From positions 215,362-279,361 of the forward strand of contig MNCI01020816.1 in assembly GCA_015680685.1 (NCBI GenBank): a stretch of DNA of 64,000 bases, given 5' to 3'. Positions 58,157 to 64,000 of the stretch are shown here, piece after piece. This DNA is from Gnetum montanum. Taxonomy: Eukaryota > Streptophyta > Gnetopsida > Gnetales > Gnetaceae. The notes under the pieces are model-generated. The model searched no databases, had not been told where the DNA came from, and saw only the letters and a list, made by a program, of their open reading frames with translations. The position numbers and the translations under genes are program-made. The first letter of the stretch is position 1. Every line of letters begins with the position of its first letter.

Positions 58157-59952
58157 TGAAAACACCACAAAATTTTGGCCTAGCACTTTCAGACAAGATT
58201 CAAGTTTAGTCATGTAGTTATCCAAGCATGAATATAGCATGACCAAACTTGGAGTCCTCCGAAACAGCCCCCAATGGTTCACGATTCAACAAGTAAGGTC
58301 CCCTTGAGGCCCACAGATAGCTGCATCAACTTCTAGCATCCAGAATCAAAAGTTTTGGGCTCAAAATGCTTGGTTTTAGCTAAGTACACCTTGGTTACAT
58401 TTTCTTACACTACACAGCGTAAGGATCAACGTCACCAACTTTTGGAGCCCCAAAACTGAGCCAAAATAGGCCAAAAGCAAGCACAAGGACCCCCCATGAC
58501 CTTCACCAAGGTCCCTAGTAGCTTTGACCCTCTAGAAAATCAAAATTTGGGCCTCAAATATGCCATTTTGACTTGGTGATGCTGGGGTTACTTTTCAGAC
58601 GCTGCACAGCATAAGCACAGTGAAACCAAGCAAAAACAGGGTAGAACAAGCAATTTTAGGCAACATCTTTGACACCAGAGCAACCCACAGGGATTGACAG
58701 TACTCATACTTGTTCACAGGCTTCAAAAATTCCAAATTTGAGCCTCAAATATGCCATTTTGACTTGGTGACGCTGGGGTTACTTTTTCAAACGCTGCACA
58801 GCGTAATGCCCAGTGTCATCAATCAAAACAAGGCCAAAACGACATCCAAATCAGTCCAAATTTGGCACACAGAACCCTCATGACCCATGGCATGCATATC
58901 CACTCTAAAAATAGGTCTTACAAGTCAAAAATAGGTTTAAAATGCATTGTTTTCAGGTCATACGCTGTTAGTCACGCTAACATGCCTCCAGTAGCATAAA
59001 CACTTTCATACGCTGGACACTGGATGCTAGACGCTGACACCAAGACACCAGGACACATTGCAGACACGCCAAAGCTAGATCCATGCACGCTGGAGGCCTT
59101 GGCAGAGCAAAAATAGCATAGATCTGCAAATCCGGAGGCCAAACATCCAGATCCACTCTTGTACTTTAACATTCTTTGTACATCTTGTATTTTTCAGTGT
59201 ATCAAGCTCTTACACTATGGATTACACATGTCAACGTAAGAGATCTTGGTCATGCTACATGCTGTACATTGTAACATTTCATGCATCTGATCAACGCACA
59301 CACCTGTCACCCAATCCGAAGTTTTCTCACCCCGCAGCCACTGATCTTCTCCCAGATCCGAATCTCGTGCCAAAAATCCTATAAATCTCCTATTTTTCCA
59401 CTAGATTAAGGTTGGAAAAATTGGAATCTCACACACTTAAGAAATCTAGGCATCAATCTCATACGCTGGGCTTCATACAGACTTGGACATTGTACACCTG
59501 CAATCCAAAACCTGCATCTTCCCAGCATCCATTCTCATCCATCGGGGCTAAACGTTCGCCTTGCGACCAATCCGCAACTGCGTTCTGACTGGTGCACATT
59601 CTAATTGCTTATCAATACAAACATTTTGCATTATTGTCTGGATTCGTGCAGTTTACATTATTGTTCCTGTTCATATTTTTTTTCCTATTTTCATTATTTA
59701 TTATTTAAACAGTTTACATTCATTTTCATTCGTTTATGTTCATTTTTGCATTTATTTACGTATAACCCAATGCATCGCAATTGCGTACGTTCGGGGAAAT
59801 CCTCGTTTGATCCGCGTGCGAACCATTCAAGGCACTCTACCTCCGTTGATTTCCAGCTTGCCCTCAGGCGAAGGCAGGGTCTTACTGTTTCATCCGTAGA
59901 TCTCTCGATGTCCGTTCATTCTAGCCTCTCACTGACGATTTCGGATGGTACA
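58157..59952 (+). repeat. Tat2 3' LTR (1796 bp)
   Basis: It starts TGAAAACACCAC and ends GATGGTACA. It pairs with 43563-45328, including TATA box near 59377 and the 180-bp internal repeat. Ath4 gag resumes at 59953. Confidence 0.9.
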
Positions 59953-61016
59953 GGTAGATACTCAGGAGTACGTTTAGTACTTATCATTAAATAGTTCTAA
60001 CATTGTACTCCACCTCCGAATGAATTCCAATTCTAAGGGTCAATAGCAGCTTTCAGCTTCTTTCACTAGTGTCCTTAGGAATAACTTCAGTTTTTGCCAT
60101 TCGTTTTCTATGTTTTGCAAGGCAGATGCATCGTGGAATGCNNNNNNNNNNNNNNNNNNNNNNNNNNGTTCCCTACTCTCCCTTCTTCTATGCCTTAATT
60201 CCTTAGAATTCCCTCATCCTCGTTCTCGACTGTCTCATCAATGTCTTTCACCTCATTTTCCCTTATCCTCACGATTGGGTTCCCTATGACTACATCCAGA
60301 CATTGAAGGAGAGGGTGAAGATGATGATGAAGGTGAAGAAGAAGGAGAACCATCGCCATGATGGTGTTTTCTACCTTCTCTTCGATGGTCTCAGCCCCAA
60401 TCGTGATCACGATCAGAACGTCAGCCCTTATCGTGTGTTCATGTTCCCTCATTAAACACTTCGTGTCCGTGGGTATTAGAACCAAGGTTGTGAATAGTGA
60501 AGTGGAGGTTCTGATACACCACCTCTTGACCATCATTAGGAGGAGGAACATCATTTTTTTGGGGACCTATTGTGAAGTAGGTTCACCATCCTCAATTTCT
60601 CTCAAAACATGCGGAGCATCATGGGGCCATTTACCCTTCAAGGATGTATGGTATCTCTCTTGTCGTAAGTCCCTTTGACGTTGCGCTTCTGTGGGATGAT
60701 AGTCCCTTGTGTCATGATCGCATGCAACATATTCCACATATAAAAGTGGCATGCCTATTCGTGTGAGAGCATGAAGGAGCATGTTGGGGACTGATCGGTC
60801 TAGAGGCAACACTATGTTACCCTCCAAGTCTCTCTAATGCAGTTGTTCATCTTGGTGGAGAATAAAGGTGAAATTGGGTACATACTCATCGGGATGAGTA
60901 TATACCACACGAAACTATTAAGGAACTGGTAGATCTTGGTTACATGTATTATGCCGCTAACTGCCTCTTGTGTTAGTCCTAGGCAGTGAAGTGCTCTTAT
61001 GCGAAGAAGAAGACAT
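59953..61016 (-). pseudogene. gag: Ath4 gag, N-terminal half
   Basis: The start codon is at 61016 (MSSSSHKSTSLPRT), matching Ath1 and Ath3. NIVLPLDRSVPNMLLHALTR, YHPTEAQRQRDLRQERYHTS and an Arg/His/Ser-rich segment follow. A run of 26 N at 60142-60167 replaces about 200 bp found in Ath3 (about 20757-20955). The part to 59953 holds the sequence matching WSMMLELFNDKY, and gag then stops at the Tat2 insertion, to resume at 43562. Confidence 0.85.
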
Positions 61017-61140
61017 CTTGTCTTGTTCGGTGTGCAATGAACCGTTATCTTGTCTTTCTTTGATTAACCTTAAGGGTTCATTCTAGTGTTCCAACGATAT
61101 GAATGATTTCCTATGTTCTACGTAGCACACAAACAACTAA

Positions 61141-61159
61141 GTCCCTGGCAACGGTGCCA
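61141..61159 (-). other. Ath4 primer-binding site (tRNA-Asp)
   Basis: On the minus strand TGGCACCGTTGCCAGGGAC lies one base from the LTR end. Two changes from the ideal complement of tRNA-Asp. Confidence 0.87.
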
Positions 61160-61160
61160 A

Positions 61161-61927
61161 TGATGAGTGGTGAGGTACCCCTACACTCAACCATACGAAT
61201 ACAAGCGTTTCACGCACGATCCGGTCAAACTCCAAGGACTAAGTGCTTACGCGCCTTAATGGAATACTCAAGGTTAATCAATCATTGTCTTCCCAAACTT
61301 ACTTGTATTGTCACAGTTGTATGGTTAAGTAAGCTTGAGGCATATGATTTTTATAGCTTTTGTCTTTTTTATGTCTTCTACTAATAAAGGAGAGGGAGAG
61401 AGAACTAAGTGGCTAATTTATCTCAACTATTCATTAACTAGTTTCTAATTGTTCCTAACACCAGTATTCGTTCCCACTTGTCGTATGCATCCTGAACTAG
61501 TGCAACGCTGTTGGGATTACCAAACGCTAATCATTACTGGGTTACCAAGCACCACACGCATGCTCGAAGCGATCATACTAAATGTACTTAACTAAGAGGG
61601 TCGAAGGTTGAGAGAGATATTAATTAACTAGGAAAGCATTAAACATTCAACAATAATTAATTACTAATTAGCTTAATCTGTATGCTGCAAGGTTTATCAT
61701 AAAGTTCGTCTTTATTGCCATACACAATTGTGTGCTCAAGTACAAATTACTCGAATAAAGATCCGTTCACTCTATGACTCCTACTATAAGCACACAGAAA
61801 TAATTCTAACTCTGGAATGACTATACTGTAAGAATCTAGCTAAGAGTCTAAGTCTAACTATCTTGGAACAAAGGGCCACCTCTTATTTATAGAAGATGAG
61901 GCAGGATGCAATATCGCAGCTCATCAC
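61161..61927 (-). repeat. Ath4 5' LTR (767 bp)
   Basis: It pairs with 38820-39587 and starts (minus strand) TGATGAGCTGCGATATTGCA. The target duplication CCTTG follows at 61928. TATA box near 61888. The frame at 61103-61384 repeats that in the other LTR and is not a gene. Confidence 0.92.
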
Positions 61928-63497
61928 CTTGTATTACTTCTTTCTTATCACTTTTCCTTTTACAAGTTCATCATCAAATCATCATCTGTCTTCTTCTTGA
62001 TGAATCCTTCTTTGACATCTTAGTAGCATCTATTAAGAGAGAGCAATGTTGTATCTACTTGTTTGGTTTCTCAATGATAAAAACTAACTATAGTTTTGAC
62101 ATTGTTTTATTCAAGTTTAAGCATAAAAAACTATCCAAAAACAACATCACCAGGCACATTTTTAACTCTTAAAGGCCTCCAAAGATAGTTCTCAATCATA
62201 ACCTAGCATATGAGTATGAGTTTCAATGACCTTGAAAAATTTAGAAGATGAGAAATTCTAAGTACCAATACGTGACATTGATGTCGGATCATCACCTCTA
62301 CATCCTCATCACAAAACCTACTCTTGGGCCTCAATTCTGACTCTATAAGGCACCAAACAACTCATCTACATTAATCTAAGTACAACAAGCATCAATTTTG
62401 ATATTTTAGGCAAGTTCCCCAGGATCATAAAGATAATTTCTTAGCACTAGCATCACCAACACTTTTGTAGCCTTAACACTTATCCATATGCAAGCAACTA
62501 TCATTTTGATTCTAATTTTGGCATTATAAGCTCTTCAACAACCAATTAACATGATTCTTAGGTTTTTAAATGGTAGATTCAGCAAGTTTTAAGGTAATTT
62601 GAAAAGTTAGGGCAACATTTGCAACATTTAGAACTAAGTGCTGTTAGATGACATTGATGCTAGTGTCACCTAGGTAACACCTACCATAAGCAAGGTTACC
62701 AAGTTTGACATTCAACATTTTCTTTAGGTTCCATGAGGTCCTTAACATCCCATAGGCATTATCATGGTAAAATGCAGCATCAGTTTAGGCATTGTAAGCA
62801 AGCTCTAGATCTTAGGATGGTAGTTGGAAAAATCCTAGAAATTTTCTAACTTTGAGAGGTGACATTTATGCTAATGCCAACCAACATCAATGTTAGCATT
62901 AGCACTCATGTGACTTACATTATCCAACTTTTTGAACCTCAAGTTTTTAAAAACAAACTCTAATAAACTTCACTTAATTTCAAGATCAAATTTGAAAACC
63001 CTAGGCTTATAAATACTAAACCAAAACTTAAATTTGGAGCTAATTTCTTAAGAGATAAAGCATTTTTTTGGATTTTGAGAGATCAATAGTATAAGTACCT
63101 ACCTTCCCTATGTCTCCTGCTTACTCAATGGTCATCCCAACTTCTCTTGGCAGTTTGTAAGTTGAGTTCAGTGCCTAAGCCCCTGATAGCAAGCAAGGTC
63201 AAGCTAATGTATCAACATCAGCTTTAGCATCACTTAGGTAATTTTTGCATAGCCTATCCTAGAGTTGGAATTTTTTTAGCTCCAATTTTATTTGCCAAAC
63301 ACTTCATCAAAATAGGATCATTTTGATGCCGAATTGATTTTGGATAGCATCCACAACTTTCCTACTCACATCCACACCTCTTCAAGATCAAAATTTATCA
63401 TCCAAACTCATACTTTAATCATAAATGAAGCATTTATTGTCAATTTTATCTTTCACCATCTCTTGTAGTTTTGGCCCTCCATAGAATACAAACTTTA
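61928..63497. other. Right flank of Ath4, probably Tat1 3' region and LTR
   Basis: After the CCTTG duplication (61928-61932) the sequence should continue that left of 38815. From about 62160 words such as GATGCTAGTGTCACC, TTAGCATTAGCAC and AGCATCAC recur, a C-to-T-decayed echo of the ACGCTG words in the Tat2 LTR, and CTTGGGCCTCAA near 62323 recalls GGGCCTCAAA of that LTR. A TATA-like box (CTTATAAATACT) is near 63009. This suggests the 3' LTR of Tat1, but limits are not defined. The frame at 61906-62172 has no domain. Confidence 0.4.
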
Positions 63498-64000
63498 TGT
63501 AACACCCTTATTAATTATCTATAAAATATCCTATAAATAACTAATAAAGATGCTACGAAACCCCTAACGATCTAGATTTAACCTTGATTTACTAACTCAA
63601 AAGGAAGTGACAAAATAGTTGTAAAATTATCGATTAGGAGCATAAATACAGTAAAGCAATATATTGTAGCCAAATTTCATATTACTTGTCTATATAATTA
63701 AATAAAATTTATTTAACAAAAATTAGAGTTTTTGCAACCACAAAATTGTAGATGTTGAAAAATTTCACTAATTACATCCTAAAATAGCACATAAAATAAT
63801 AATCCCAACAACACTTGTTTCACCTCAATCGAACATCTAGAAATAAGAATATTCAAGATTAAATTTTGATATTTAATTAATAAAATATTAATACATAATA
63901 AACAATATTAAATTTTCTTGAACATATAGTGCATGCTAAAATGAAAAATGATCCTAGCAATCTTGTGATCCAAATGGCATTGACGACAAATTTATATCTA
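63498..64000. other. AT-rich end of window, possible start of another LTR
   Basis: TGTAACACCC at 63498 is a common start of plant gypsy LTRs and CCTATAAATAAC follows near 63529. Nothing else supports it. The rest to 64000 is AT-rich without a frame. Confidence 0.25.

Larger units (their letters stand above)
43563..59952 (+). mobile_element. Tat2: Tat-lineage Ty3/gypsy element inserted in Ath4 gag
   Basis: About 16.4 kb. LTRs are 43563-45328 and 58157-59952. The left flank ends GGTTA and the right flank begins GGTAG. Aligning the split Ath4 gag with Ath3 shows that the right copy is GGTTA with one T lost, so a 5-bp duplication is well supported. Order: LTR, primer site, repeat-rich leader, gag-protease in one frame, a 3.5-kb spacer, pol with reverse transcriptase, two RNase H domains and integrase, a 3' region with tandem repeats, and LTR. 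Lesions are few: single stops, a frameshift in integrase, and YVDE in the catalytic box. Confidence 0.92.
38820..61927 (-). mobile_element. Ath4: pol-less Athila element on the minus strand, split by Tat2
   Basis: LTRs at 61161-61927 (5') and 38820-39587 (3') are flanked by the perfect duplication CCTTG (38815-38819 and 61928-61932). Read on the minus strand: primer site, gag (interrupted by Tat2 at 59952/43563), protease, a deletion junction near 41468, noncoding 3' region, polypurine tract and LTR. All of reverse transcriptase, RNase H and most of integrase is missing. Without Tat2 it is about 6.7 kb. Like Ath3 it appears to have been mobilised in trans. Confidence 0.92.

Noticed and set aside
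44947-59994. Repeated frames of 60 to 129 codons in the two Tat2 LTRs
   Set aside because: Same position in both LTRs, no domain, low-complexity hydrophobic composition.
38819-61384. Similar plus-strand frames at 38819-39043 and 61103-61384
   Set aside because: They lie in the Ath4 LTR pair, antisense to the element.

Overview
This window looks like intergenic DNA from a seed plant with a large, repeat-rich genome. I found no host gene that I could defend, no rRNA or tRNA gene and no CRISPR array. Almost all of it is LTR retrotransposons nested in one another and heavily decayed. The stop codons inside old reading frames are mostly the kind produced by C-to-T change (CAA, CAG, CGA or TGG to a stop), as expected of long-methylated plant repeats. 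A gymnosperm or another large-genome plant would fit, but the sequence alone does not settle the species.

Names used below. Ath1 to Ath4 are four Ty3/gypsy elements of the Athila lineage (primer site for tRNA-Asp, reverse transcriptase box FMDDFS). Tat1 and Tat2 are two Ty3/gypsy elements of the Tat lineage (two RNase H domains, gag-protease separated from pol by a long spacer). Cop1 is a Ty1/copia remnant.

Layout. 1-1247: end of an unidentified LTR-like sequence lying in the 5' LTR of Ath1. 1248-10622: Ath1, plus strand. 10623 to about 12680: Cop1, minus strand. About 12700-18296: the oldest layer, Tat1, plus strand, with a degraded spliced gene on the opposite strand and then reverse transcriptase and RNase H. 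18297-36555: Ath2, plus strand, inserted in Tat1. Inside the 5' LTR of Ath2 lies Ath3 (19164-25722), with a perfect 5-bp target duplication TCAAC. 36556-38819: Tat1 resumes with integrase and its 3' region. 38820-61927: Ath4, minus strand, with a perfect duplication CCTTG. Inside the gag of Ath4 lies Tat2 (43563-59952), the best preserved Tat copy. 61928-64000: probably the 3' region and LTR of Tat1, then perhaps the start of another LTR.

Biology. No Athila copy here looks autonomous. Ath3 and Ath4 have lost all of pol but keep gag, a protease with an intact D-S-G site, both LTRs, primer sites and perfect target duplications, so they probably moved using enzymes supplied in trans. Ath1 keeps an open integrase core with its DD35E triad but has lost part of RNase H. 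Ath2 has lost integrase but carries an extra sense reading frame of about 950 codons between pol and the 3' LTR. The Athila copies share R/U5 sequence but have unrelated short arrays at the start of U3. Both Tat elements carry antisense exon-like sequences in the protease-to-reverse transcriptase spacer. These exon-like sequences and the Ath2 extra frame are the least explained features of the window.
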